DNA of 64,000 nucleotides from Blastopirellula sp. J2-11 (GTDB taxonomy: Bacteria; Planctomycetota; Planctomycetia; Pirellulales; Pirellulaceae), in the NCBI RefSeq assembly GCF_024584705.1, contig NZ_CP097384.1, positions 4,402,001-4,466,000 on the forward strand, read 5' to 3'. Shown here piece after piece: positions 9,130-20,200 of this stretch. Both the position numbers and the translations under genes were made by a program. Position 1 is the stretch's first letter. Each line of letters opens with the position of its first letter. The notes below the pieces were generated by a model. That model was not told the origin of the DNA. It worked only from the letters and a program-made list of their open reading frames with translations, and searched no databases.

Positions 9130-11102
9130 GGCGCCACCTCAATCGCGCCGGTCCATGAATCGATAACGACGATCTCCAGCAAGTGCTTCAAGTGCGGCGT
9201 GCCGATATGATCCAACAGCGTCGGCGGCAGGTGACGGAAATTCAAGCGTACATCCACCTGGTAGGTCCCGGGACAGTCAGGCGAAAACTTGTACGTTTGT
9301 CCGCGCGTCGACAACGGCGGCAAGCTCCCTTTGGCGATTCGAAACGTTCCGGGGCGGCCAAACGACGCCGATAACCCGTTGTTGGGTCTCAGCACATTGA
9401 CCGGCAAGATGTTTCGATTGACCGACAAGACGACCGTGCGATCGGTCCCCTTGTTCGACAAGGCGACAAACTTGTTTTGAAAATTCAAGAGATCATGATC
9501 GTACGGAATTTCGCCGGTAAGAACCTGATGACTATGATCGTCGCGCAGATCCGCGTTGTTGTCTAAGTCGCCCGACGCGAAGACGACGCGACCTTGCGGA
9601 TCTCGGACAGTGATTGCAACCCAAACCTGACGCTCCGCGGTAAAACCGGTCGGCAAACTATGTCCGGCCATGATGCTTTCGACATCAACACGGACGTCGG
9701 TCTTACGCCCCACCTTCGCGGTCGCCGGCGAATTGACATGGATCACGGCGGCGTTGCGGAGCACTTCGTAGCGTTTTGCATCCGCGATGCGTAGCGAGCG
9801 TCGATTCTTCTTGCGCAGCGACACCAAGGTTTCCTTTTGGTACGGCGTCAGACTGTCCCAATCGCGATAGTCGGTTTCGTACATCCAATCGAGCTTCTCA
9901 GGAAACTCGGTATCCGGCAGCAGCGAGTAGTCAGGGCCGGCGAACGTATGATCTGTCAAATTGCGCAGCGGCAAGCTGTCTTGCGGCATGCCAGGCACAA
10001 CCGCCGCATAGCCAAGCGGACGATTGCAATCGGCGACCGAGACGCCTTGCACGGGGCCCATGTGACATGACTGGCACGTTTGCCCCATCTTCGCGGCAGG
10101 GCTGTTTTGCCATTCGCTGAACGCTTCTTCCAACCGCACGCCGTCAGCGCTGGTCACGTCATGACATTCGCCGCAGAACTGCGATGATTTCATGTAGGGA
10201 AATCCGGCCGCCGGATGCGTACCGGTATCGGGACCGCTGACCGAATCATCAAACGGGCCAAACATGCAGGTGTCCAACACAGCGCCAGGCGTCACCGGCA
10301 CGCGACCAGAAGCTTTAAAGTGAACCGTATTGCGTCGATGACACGTGACGCAGGTGACTCCTTCCAGCGAAATCCGCGAACGATGCACGTTGCGCGTGCT
10401 GCCTGTCTCGCCCATCGCAATGCCGACCGGCGTGTGACAACGCGTGCAAAAGGTTCCGATCGTTCCGCCTGTTCGCTCGATTAACGTCAGCGTGAACGCT
10501 TCGAAGATGGGGCTCTGCTGACCGTAGGCGTGCATCGAGCGCGACCACTCGTCATATTGTTTGGGATGACACGAAGCACATTGCTGGGCGCTCGGAAAAT
10601 CCATTTCCGTGACCGGCGGCTTGCAATGGATGGGCAGCGTGAACTCGAGGGCGCCGTTGGTGATCCAGCGCTGGACCGTTTCTAATTGTCCGGCGCTTAA
10701 CCAGGCTGATTTTTCCGGCGGCATTTCTGGCTTGCGCGGCGCCGTCGAATCATCCGTTTGATGGACGTTCCAGTTGACGTAGTCCCACAACATCGAATCT
10801 TTGGGACTGCCGGGGACGATCAACTTGTTCCCGAACTTCTCGGCGTCGATCATCGCCTCGTAGCTGGAGAGATCGATGCGATCGGATTCGGGACGATGGC
10901 AACCTGCACATTTGTTCTGCAGGATGAGATAGACGTCGGGCCAGTCGCAATCATACGGGTAATTGCCCGGCGTGATGGTATGAGGGACCGCGACTGCTTG
11001 GGGCTGATGACCCGGCATGATCAATGACGCGACGCCGAGTGCGCCGATCAATAGCGCGACCAGGCCGAAGACGCGGCGACTCCGCGTAATACGTTGCAAC
11101 AT
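9126..11102 (-). CDS. Six-haem cytochrome c, membrane-anchored
   Basis: 658 residues from ATG 11102 (MLQRITRSRR); an in-frame upstream GTG (11162) would add 20 residues before the same hydrophobic segment. One N-terminal transmembrane/signal helix (VFGLVALLIGALGVASLI) puts the protein outside the cytoplasm. Six CXXCH haem sites: CAGCH 65, CASCH 175, CTRCH 219, CVTCH 251, CGECH 310, CQSCH 343. The first lies in a planctomycete-type cytochrome domain (residues ~50-155); the others form a multihaem c-type domain like cytochrome c554/NrfB-type carriers. Residues ~440-658 are a beta-rich C-terminal region without haems. Electron carrier; partner and substrate unknown. Coupled to the barrel gene downstream. 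Confidence 0.85.
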   Translation of the reverse strand: MLQRITRSRRVFGLVALLIGALGVASLIMPGHQPQAVAVPHTITPGNYPYDCDWPDVYLILQNKCAGCHRPESDRIDLSSYEAMIDAEKFGNKLIVPGSPKDSMLWDYVNWNVHQTDDSTAPRKPEMPPEKSAWLSAGQLETVQRWITNGALEFTLPIHCKPPVTEMDFPSAQQCASCHPKQYDEWSRSMHAYGQQSPIFEAFTLTLIERTGGTIGTFCTRCHTPVGIAMGETGSTRNVHRSRISLEGVTCVTCHRRNTVHFKASGRVPVTPGAVLDTCMFGPFDDSVSGPDTGTHPAAGFPYMKSSQFCGECHDVTSADGVRLEEAFSEWQNSPAAKMGQTCQSCHMGPVQGVSVADCNRPLGYAAVVPGMPQDSLPLRNLTDHTFAGPDYSLLPDTEFPEKLDWMYETDYRDWDSLTPYQKETLVSLRKKNRRSLRIADAKRYEVLRNAAVIHVNSPATAKVGRKTDVRVDVESIMAGHSLPTGFTAERQVWVAITVRDPQGRVVFASGDLDNNADLRDDHSHQVLTGEIPYDHDLLNFQNKFVALSNKGTDRTVVLSVNRNILPVNVLRPNNGLSASFGRPGTFRIAKGSLPPLSTRGQTYKFSPDCPGTYQVDVRLNFRHLPPTLLDHIGTPHLKHLLEIVVIDSWTGAIEVAP

Positions 11103-11298
11103 CTTGAGAATCCATCCCTTGAAGTTCCATCCATGAACGGCGCGCCGGGGCTTGGCGCACACATTCAGTAGGAATTTTCGGCCGATTCTCGTTGCGAATT
11201 TGATGTAATAGATGCTCGCAGCGCGATGCTCGCATCACACGCGACTCGCTCAATCGAAAGAGGCGGCCGAAACCGCAAAACCCGACCTAAAGGGGGAC

Positions 11299-13833
11299 CT
11301 ATAAAGATTTCTGGAGCTGCTCGACTTGCTCGACAAGTCCCTTGTCGCGTACTTTTTTCGCGGCGATTTCGGCGGTTTTAGCGACGGAGACCGCTTCGTC
11401 ACGACGTCCCGCTTTCAGCAAACGAGGTGCTAGCGTCAACGCATATTTGGCGACACGCTCCTGTTGCAACGAACCTTCGCTAGCAGCCGCTAGCTGAAAC
11501 GACTTGAGGTCCCACTCCAGCGGGTCGATCGAAAATCGCTTCGCCCAGTCGAGAACGATCTCGTTGCAGAGAGGCAATTCGCCCCCCTTGGCCGCTTCGG
11601 CCAGCGCGTAGCGGAAGGTCACAAATTGCAGTTGGGCGTCATCGCCAATCGACTTTCCTTCGCTGAGCAACTTTTTCGCGAGCGCCGTGTGGTCGCTAGA
11701 ACGCTTCGCATTGGCGAACGAACTCGCCCACTTCGCTTGAAACTTGGCGGTCGCGTCTGTCAGCGACGCGTCGCTGGGAACATCGACCTGCACCAACAAA
11801 TCGTCAGCCAGATCGTAATTGTCGGTTGCGACCAACGGCAAATCCCCCACGTCGGCGCCGGCTAGTTTCGCCTCGTCCCACATCGCTACAGCGCGATCGA
11901 CTCCACCTTCCGGAGCGACTAACAAGTAGCAACCGCGGATCAATTTTGATTGCGCGTCGTCCTCGGTCAGCCGTTCCGTCGCAAAGTGCATCGCCAGACC
12001 GGCGGGAAGTTCCGCCAGCGTGTAGCGTCGATTCTCTCCATTGACGCGAATGACCAAATAGTCAGCGCGATTTTCGACAATTCGCGCGACCGTCGAACCG
12101 ACGGTCAGATCGGTATCGGCGGTTAAACCGGCCATCTCTTCACTGACGGCGGTCCAAAAAAGCTGAACATGGTCGGCCAACTTTTGCAGCCGCGCAACCT
12201 TTTGTTGGTGAGCGGGCAAAACGGCTAGCGGCGCCGCTTCGGCCAGCATACGCTGGGCATCATCCGGTTTGCGCTCGACGAGCGCTTGTCTCGCGGCGGT
12301 CAACATTTGTCCTAATCGGACGGCGGCTGATTCTTGGTCATTGAAGACTGCGACCATCGCAGGCGGCGAAGACGTCTCGGGAGCCGCACCCGGTTCTTCG
12401 ACCGAGGTCATGACCGGCGCTGCGTTGCGCTGGCTCGGAGCGTATCGGCTCTTTTCATCGGCGAGTGCGATGTAAGTCGAAATGTCGGCGCCTTGTGCGG
12501 CCGCTTCTTTCCAAACGTCCATCGCGTGACCAGGATCTGCGATGTCGGAGAAGAGCAGAAACGAACCCTCGACCAGCTTCTTTTGCGCGTCGTCACCCGA
12601 GAGACCGTACAGCGCCAGCGCGCGGCGTAAACCTTCAGGCAAATTGGCCAGCTCGTACGATCGGTTCTGGCCTGCGACTCGCAAAACCAGGTGGGACGAA
12701 GTTTTGGAAGCGACGGTGAACTCGGTCGTGCCGACCTGCAATTGCTCGCCCCCTTGCAGCTTTTCCAGCGTGCTATCGACCGCATTATGGAAAGCGACCA
12801 GATTTTTGGCGAGTTGGTCGACTCGTTGAAATTCAGCTTCGCCTTGGTCCGTCTTATTCAGGGATGAGACGCCAGCCAGGGTCGTTTGCGCAGCCCCAAA
12901 ATTCTTCGCCGCCAACTGGCTCCAAGCGGCTTCGATCGCGGTCTGAAGTTGTTGCTTTTCCGCTGCGGTCGGTTGCGGCTTGACCGGAGGTTTCGGCTTG
13001 GGCATTTCGCCCATCGCTTCTAACCGCTCGCCGGGATCCCCCAGACCAGGAATCGAACCGGCCAATTCTTCCGCAGTAGGACGTTTTCCAGGCTTTCGCT
13101 TCGGCTTCTTTTCTTTCTCCAGTTCGACAACCTCGGTCGAGGATTCCATCACTGGAGAAACCGGCGCAACCGGTTCCGCGTCGGCGACTTCCTGGGCTTG
13201 TTGGTTGGATTGCCAAACAACGAATCCCCCGACGGCGCCGCCGGCTAATAACAGCACCAGGACGGCGGAGATCCAAAACATTTTGGAACCCCCTTTGGCG
13301 CGTGATTTTGCGCGTTTGGCGGTCGAAGCGCTGCGACCGCCGACTTGGACCGGCGCGTCGCTCCCACTAGGAGCCGTCTGTGGTCCACCGGCGGTTCCCA
13401 TAGGCGCGGACATCGGAGCGCCGCCGTAACCTCCCCCCTGAGAGGTTGGATAACCGGCCGGCGCCATGGGATTCGGCTGGTTCGGCTGCGCAGCAGGAGC
13501 GTAACCCGCATTTCCGCCGTATTGGGCTCCGCCGTACGGAGCGCCCCCATACTGGGCGTAGTACTGCTGCAGTTGTTGATCGTAAATTCCCTTTTGCGTC
13601 GGATTCTGCAAACAGGCGCGTGCCGCCGCGATTTCTTGCAAGATTTGCTGACGGGAACCTTCTTCCGCTCCACCATGTTGGGTTTGCACGCGCAGGAAGG
13701 CTTGTTCTCCCTGGGCGGAAATCAGCTGCGGATCGGTCTCGTAAGTCCGCAGGCCGAGCAGCGCGTAGTAGTCTGGGCGGCCATAAACGGAGAGTCCTAG
13801 CCAGCGGTAATACGGATTATTGGGATCGGTCAT
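11299..13833 (-). CDS. Large membrane protein with degenerate J-like N-terminus and internal duplication
   Basis: 844 residues from ATG 13833 (a TTG at 13842 is an alternative). Residues ~10-92 resemble a J-domain in layout (YYALLGLRTYETDP, IAAARACLQNP, KGIYDQQL) but lack the HPD motif. Residues 95-180 are Gly/Tyr/Pro/Ala-rich. One transmembrane helix is at ~184-207 (MFWISAVLVLLLAGGAVGGF), then an acidic/basic linker with a KKPKRKPGKRP patch. Two homologous ~165-residue units follow, each with a helical start, a VGxT...Y(E/T)LA(N/E)LP(E/A)GL segment, DDAQ(K/S)KL and AxxxGADI/V end. Function unknown; the protein is membrane-anchored with most of its mass on one side. Confidence 0.75.
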   Translation of the reverse strand: MTDPNNPYYRWLGLSVYGRPDYYALLGLRTYETDPQLISAQGEQAFLRVQTQHGGAEEGSRQQILQEIAAARACLQNPTQKGIYDQQLQQYYAQYGGAPYGGAQYGGNAGYAPAAQPNQPNPMAPAGYPTSQGGGYGGAPMSAPMGTAGGPQTAPSGSDAPVQVGGRSASTAKRAKSRAKGGSKMFWISAVLVLLLAGGAVGGFVVWQSNQQAQEVADAEPVAPVSPVMESSTEVVELEKEKKPKRKPGKRPTAEELAGSIPGLGDPGERLEAMGEMPKPKPPVKPQPTAAEKQQLQTAIEAAWSQLAAKNFGAAQTTLAGVSSLNKTDQGEAEFQRVDQLAKNLVAFHNAVDSTLEKLQGGEQLQVGTTEFTVASKTSSHLVLRVAGQNRSYELANLPEGLRRALALYGLSGDDAQKKLVEGSFLLFSDIADPGHAMDVWKEAAAQGADISTYIALADEKSRYAPSQRNAAPVMTSVEEPGAAPETSSPPAMVAVFNDQESAAVRLGQMLTAARQALVERKPDDAQRMLAEAAPLAVLPAHQQKVARLQKLADHVQLFWTAVSEEMAGLTADTDLTVGSTVARIVENRADYLVIRVNGENRRYTLAELPAGLAMHFATERLTEDDAQSKLIRGCYLLVAPEGGVDRAVAMWDEAKLAGADVGDLPLVATDNYDLADDLLVQVDVPSDASLTDATAKFQAKWASSFANAKRSSDHTALAKKLLSEGKSIGDDAQLQFVTFRYALAEAAKGGELPLCNEIVLDWAKRFSIDPLEWDLKSFQLAAASEGSLQQERVAKYALTLAPRLLKAGRRDEAVSVAKTAEIAAKKVRDKGLVEQVEQLQKSL

Positions 13834-14262
13834 GACGGACAAATCATCGTGAATGGGGGCGGGAATATATCAATGGGGCGGCGTCACGACGGGGAGTGCC
13901 TCTTCTCCGTAGACGACGATGCACCTGCAAAAGTTTTCTTTGGACCGGGGGTCCTAGACCTTTGGGGTGGCGATTCTATCCAAACTCTATCATAGTCGGC
14001 GGCGCCATTTCCTCTCAAATGCGTCGCGGCGCGGCAATACGACTATTTCTTTTTCACCAAAGTATCCCCTCAGGTTTCGCACAAAATTTTACATAAATCT
14101 GCCATAATCCACTTTACCCGTTTATCGCCGGCAGACGAGAGCATCGATTCGTCATCAAAGTTTCCTGAAAACTTTTTCGGGCCGCACGTCGTCATGGTTG
14201 GTGATTAGCAAAATGCGGTGCAACAGGGCAAACCCGCAAGTGATCAGGCATTAGGTAGAAAT
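13834..14262. other. Divergent intergenic region, no gene seen
   Basis: 429 bp between the J-like membrane gene (-) and the macroglobulin gene (+). It is AT-richer than its surroundings near 14040-14120 (for example acaaaattttacataaat), which fits promoters for one or both genes, but no confident -35/-10 pair was found. Confidence 0.5.
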
Positions 14263-17200
14263 ATGAACAAGAGAACCACCGTCAGGTTTCGCTTCGTCGA
14301 ATTTGCAATACTCTTGGCCATCGTCGGCGTGATGGGTGCGCTGTTGGTCGGACAACTAGGATCGTTCGCTGTGCAAGCTCAACCGATCGACTTCGCGCAA
14401 CTCGACAAGCTGTATAAAGACGGCAATTACAAAGAAGCGTACGAAAAGGGGCGCCCCCTCTTTTTAAACGCCGACAGCGACGCCAACGAGATTCGCTCTC
14501 ATCTCTACCAAATGATTAGCGCGCTGCAGCAATTGGCTCGCGTCGACGAACAGGCCGATTTCCTGGAAGAGGTTGTCGCCGCGCATCCCGAAAAGTGGCG
14601 CGTCATAGCGGCCGTCGCAGCGCAGTATCAAAGCGTCCAGCACTATGGACAAATGATTGACAACAAGTTCGTCCGCGGCGGCCGACGAAATCGAGGCCAA
14701 TGGACCAACAGCATCGAGCGTGATCGCGTTCGTTCTTTGCAACTCTATGAACAAGCTCTCCCCTTGGTAGCCAAGGATGATCAGAAGGGAGAGGTCGCGA
14801 CTTTCTATCAAGCGCTGGCGCAATTTGTCCTCAGTGGACGCAGCCACAACGAATCATGGCGTTTGCAATATCGGACCGAAACCGATGCGTTGCCCGACTA
14901 CGAAGAAGGCTATGGTCGCGGCGGGCAAGCGCAAGGCGCCCCCGTCGATGAAACCGGCGAACCGATCTACTACTCGGAGCCCAAGTCCTGGAAAGCGGCG
15001 GCCAACGACGGCGAGCGCTGGCGCTGGGCCCTGGCGATGACCGTCGAAAATTCGCCGAGTCTGAAAGGTTACGCGCTGCGACAACGGGCCGATTTCGCCC
15101 AGCAGCAATTTGGCGTGCAAACGCTGCAGCGTTTCGGCTTTTGGCCCCGCGGCGGACAACAACAGGACGAAGGCGCCGACACCGGCACGTACGCACTGCA
15201 CACGCTGAAAGAAAACGAAACGATCGCGCGTCTGGCCAACGGGGTCAAGCGATTTGAATTGCCCGACGAATTTAACCACGTCGCGCTCTACAAACAAATC
15301 ATGGAAGACCAATCAGGCTACGCCGAGTCGACCTACGATCAACTGGCCAGCATCTTTGAGAATCGTCGGCAGTATCCGCGCGCCGCCCAACTCTGGCGCG
15401 ACGCGATCGCCAAGTACGGTCCCGGCAACAACAACTATCGCAAGGATCGGCTGCAACAGATCGTCGGCAATTGGGGACAGTTCCAAGGAGGCGAGATCGC
15501 GCCCGCCGGACAAGGCGCCGAACTTCAATATCTGTTTCGCAACGGCAAAAAAGTGAGCCTGACCGCGTCGCCCATTGACGTCGAGAAGCTGCTTACCGAT
15601 GTGAAAACCTATCTGAAGTCAGACCCCGACCGCGTCGACTATCAGCAAATCAACATCCAAGACATCGGTTCGCGCATCATCCATCAAGGGGGCGGAAAAT
15701 ACGTCGGCAAACCGGTCGCCAACTGGAGCGTCGATCTCGCGCCGCGCGAGCAACACTTCGATCGCCGCATCACGATTCAGGCTCCATTGCAAACCGCCGG
15801 CGCCTATCTGATCAAAGCCAAGATGGAGAATGGCAACGAGTCGGATCTCGTCGTCTGGATCGCCGACTCGGCGATCATCTCGAAACGTCTCGACAAAGGG
15901 GTGCTGTACTATGTCGCTGACGCGGTGACCGGCAAGTCGTTGGCCGGCGTCAATGTCGAGTTCTTCGGCTTTCGCCAAGACAATATTCGCGGCACGAACA
16001 AGTTTCGCGTCACCACGAAAAACTTCTCGGAGAAGACCGACGCCAACGGCCAAATCAAACTCGATGCGACCAAACTGGAAGATCGCATGCAGTGGATCGT
16101 GATGGCGCGACCCAACCAACATGGCCTCGCCTACATGGGCTTTCAAGGCGTCTGGTTCGGCCAACGTCACGATCCCGAATATAACGCGACCAAAGCGTTT
16201 TTGATCACCGATCGCCCGGTCTATCGCCCTGACCAAACGGCCAACTTCAAGTTTTGGCTCGGACACGCACAGTACGACAAAGAAGGCGCTAGCGAGTTCG
16301 CCAACCGTCAGTTCAGCGTGAGGATCAACAACCCGCAAGGGGACAAGGTCTATGACAAGCAACTGACGACCGACGAGTTTGGCGGGCTGGTCGGCCAGTG
16401 GCCGATCCCCAGCGACGCCAAGCTCGGCTCTTATACGATCTACACCGATCACGGCGGCGGAAACTTTCGCGTTGAGGAATACAAGAAGCCGGAATTTGAA
16501 GTCAAAATCGACGCTCCGACCGAACCGGTCATGCTGGGCGAAAAGATTGAAGCGACCATCACCGCCAAATACTTTTTTGGCGCACCGGTCACCAACGCCA
16601 GCGTCAAATACAAGATCATGCGGACCGACTATCGGCAAGATTGGTATCCGATCGCTCCCTGGGATTGGTTCTATGGCAACGGCTATTGGTGGTTCGCCTA
16701 TGACTACAACTGGTATCCCGGCTACTCTCGCTGGGCCGGCTGCATGCGGCCTTATCCCTTCTGGCGTCCCTTCCCGCAAACTCCGCCCGAGTTAGTCGCC
16801 GAGCAAGAAGTAGAGATCGGCCCCGATGGCACGATCCAGGTTGAGATCGACACGGAGTTAGCCAAAGCGATTCATGCCGACCAAGACCACAAGTACACGA
16901 TCACAGCCGAAGTCCGTGACAAGTCGCGGCGCACCATCGTCGGCGCCGGCGACGTCTTGGTGGCGCGAGAGCCGTTCAAGGTCTTTACCTGGCTCGATCG
17001 CGGCTACTACCAAGTGGGCGACACCGTTCAGGCAAATATCAAAGCGCAAACCCTCGACGGCAAACCGGTCGCCGGTCCCGCCGAGTTGGTCCTGTACAAA
17101 ATCACCTACGACGAAGACCGCAAGCCGGTCGAGACCAAGGTGCAATCGTGGAACAAGAACGTCGGCGAAGAAGGGGTCGCTGACCTGCAGATCAAAGCTT

Positions 17201-20200
17201 CCGCCGCGGGACAATATCGTCTCTCGACGACGGTGACCGACTCCCAAAAGCATGCGATCGAAGGAGGTTTCATCTTCACGATCATCGGGGAAGGCTTCGA
17301 CGGATCGCAGTATCGCTTCAACCATCTCGAACTGATTCCTGATAAGAAGGATTACCAGCCCGGCGACACCGTCAAGCTGCAGATCAACACCGATCGCCCC
17401 GGCACGACGGTCCTCCTCTTCGTGCGACCGACCAACGGCATCTATCTGCCGCCGCAACGGCTGGAACTGGCCGGCAAGAGCACGGTCGTCGACATCGGGG
17501 TCGTCAAAAAGGATATGCCCAACTTCTTTGTCGAAGCGTTGACGATCTACGACGGCCAGGTCCATCAAGAGACGAAAGAAATTGTCGTTCCGCCCGAGAA
17601 ACGCGTGCTGAACGTCGCCGTCGCTCCCAATTCAGAAAAGTACAAGCCCGGTGAAGAAGCCAACGTCAAAATTACGTTGACCGATCATGCCGGCGAACCG
17701 TTTGTCGGATCGACCGTCGTTTCGATCTATGACAAAGCGGTCGAATATATCTCAGGCGGATCGAACGTCGGGGATATTCGCGAGTTCTTCTGGAAATGGC
17801 GCAGACACCACCAACCTTCGCTCGAAGATAGTCTCTCCAAAGCTTCCTACAACATCGTCCTGCCCAACCATACCGGCATGAGTTTCCTCGGCGTCTTCGG
17901 GCAAGGCGTCGCCGACGAGTTGAATTCGCTTGCCGATAATTTTGGGGGAGGAGCCGATAAACAAATGTTTCGCCGCGGCGGCATGGCAGGAGAGGCCATG
18001 CCGATGGCCGCGGCCCCCGGCATGATGATGGCGCGCGGCGCGATGGCGAAATCGGAAATGTCGATGGACGCCGCCGCCGAGCCCCAGGCAGACGCGATCG
18101 GTGGAGGCGCCGCCGCCCCGCCGATGGTCGAAGCGTCGGTACGGACCAACTTTGCCGATACGGCGCTGTGGGTCGGCGCGCTGACCACGAACAAACAGGG
18201 AGAAGCCGAAGTCTCGTTGAAAATGCCGGAGAACTTGACCACCTGGAAGGTCAAGACTTGGGCGATGGGCGACGGCACGCGTGTCGGCTCTGGCGAAGCG
18301 GAAATCATCACCACCAAGAACTTGCTGATTCGTTTGCAAGCTCCCCGCTTCTTTGTGCAAACCGACGAAGTTGTCTTGTCGGCCAACGTCCACAACTACC
18401 TGAAGACGGCCAAAGCGGTCCAAGTCTCGTTAGAAACGCCTGGCGGATTGCTTGAGCATCTTGATCCGTCGGAGCAGACGGTCAAGATCGAAGCCGGCGG
18501 CGAACTGCGCGTCGATTGGCGCGTGAAAGTGCTTTCCGAAGGAACCGCCGTCATTCGGATGAAGGCGCTGACCGATGAAGAATCGGACGCCGTCGAAATG
18601 AGCTTTCCGGCCAAAGTGCACGGCCTGCTGAAGACCGAATCGTGGGCCGGGACTGTTCAGCCCGAAGTCGATATGGCGACGCTCACCGTCACCGTACCGC
18701 AACAGCGCCGCATCGATGACAGCCGTCTGGTCGTCCGCTACACGCCGACTCTGGCCGGCGCGATGGTCGACGCGTTGCCCTACATGGTCGACTATCCGTA
18801 TGGTTGTACTGAGCAAACGCTCAATCGCTTCCTGCCGACCGTCATCACGCAAAAAGTGCTGCTCGATATGCAGCTCGACTTGAAGGCGATCCAAGAAAAA
18901 CGCAATAACCTGAACGCCCAAGAGCTGGGAGACGCCGCCGATCGCGCCAAACAATGGAAGCGATTTGAGCGGAACCCCGTCTTCGAGATCGAGACCGTAC
19001 GCAAGATGGTCGCCGATGGCGTCCAGCGCCTGACCGACATGCAAAACACGGACGGCGGTTGGGGTTGGTTCTCCGGCTACAACGAACGCAGCTACCCGCA
19101 TACGACCGCCGTGGTCGTGCATGGGCTGCAAGTCGCCCAAGAGAACGACGTCGCGATCGTCCCCAGCGTGATCAACGGCGGACTCGATTGGCTTTCGAGC
19201 TACCAGGCGACCGAAGTGCAAAAACTGCAAAACGCCGACGGCGAGAAAAAGCCCTGGAAGACGACCGCCGACAATACCGACGCGCTGGTCTACATGATCC
19301 TGGTCGACGCCGGCCGCGAAAACCGCGCGATGCGAGATTTCCTCTATCGCGATCGAACCCATTTGTCGGTCTACGCCAAAGCGATGTACGCGCTAGGCTT
19401 GCACAAGATGGCCGACGCCGACAAGTTGGCGATGGTGCAGCGCAACATCGAGCAATATCTGGTCACCGACATGGAGAACGAGACCGCCTATCTGAAGATG
19501 CCGGAAGACAACTACTGGTGGAACTGGTACGGCGATCCGATCGAAGCGAACGCCTACTATCTGAAGTTGCTCACCAAGGTCGATCCCAACAGCAAAACCT
19601 CGCCCCGTTTGGTGAAGTACCTGCTGAACAATCGAAAGCACGCAACCTACTGGAAATCGACACGCGACACCTCGTTGTGCATCGAAGCGATGTCCGACTA
19701 CTTGCGAGCGACCAATGAGCTGAAGCCGGAGATGACCGTCGAGATTTGGATCGACGGCCAGAAGAAAGAAACGACCGAGTTCACCAAAGACAATCTCTTC
19801 ACGGTGGACAACACGTTTGAATTGGTCGGCAAGAATGTCACCGGCGGCGATCACAAGATCGAAATTCGCCGCCAAGGCGAAGGCGCCGTCTACTTCAACA
19901 CCTATCTCACCAACTTTACGCTCGAAGACTTCATCACCAAGGCCGGCCTGGAAGTGAAGGTCGAACGACGTTACTACAAACTTGTTCCCGAGGAAAAAGA
20001 AGTGAAGGTCGCTGGCGATCGCGGTCAGGCCGTCAACCAACGCGTCGAAAAATATCGCCGCGAACCGCTCGAAACCGGCGCCCAGCTGACCAGCGGCGAT
20101 CTGGTCGAAGTCGAGCTCGTGCTGGAGTCAAAGAACGACTACGAGTACGTCATGTTCGAGGATCAGAAAGCGGCCGGGTTCGAGGCCAAAGACCTGCGCA

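Noticed and set aside
15619-16779. 386-codon minus-strand frame within the macroglobulin gene
   Set aside because: Antisense shadow of the strongly supported plus-strand gene; composition (Asp/Val/Arg-rich) is that of reversed codons.
18430-19362. 310-codon minus-strand frame within the macroglobulin gene
   Set aside because: Same reason: opposite to the thioester domain coding region, no family features.
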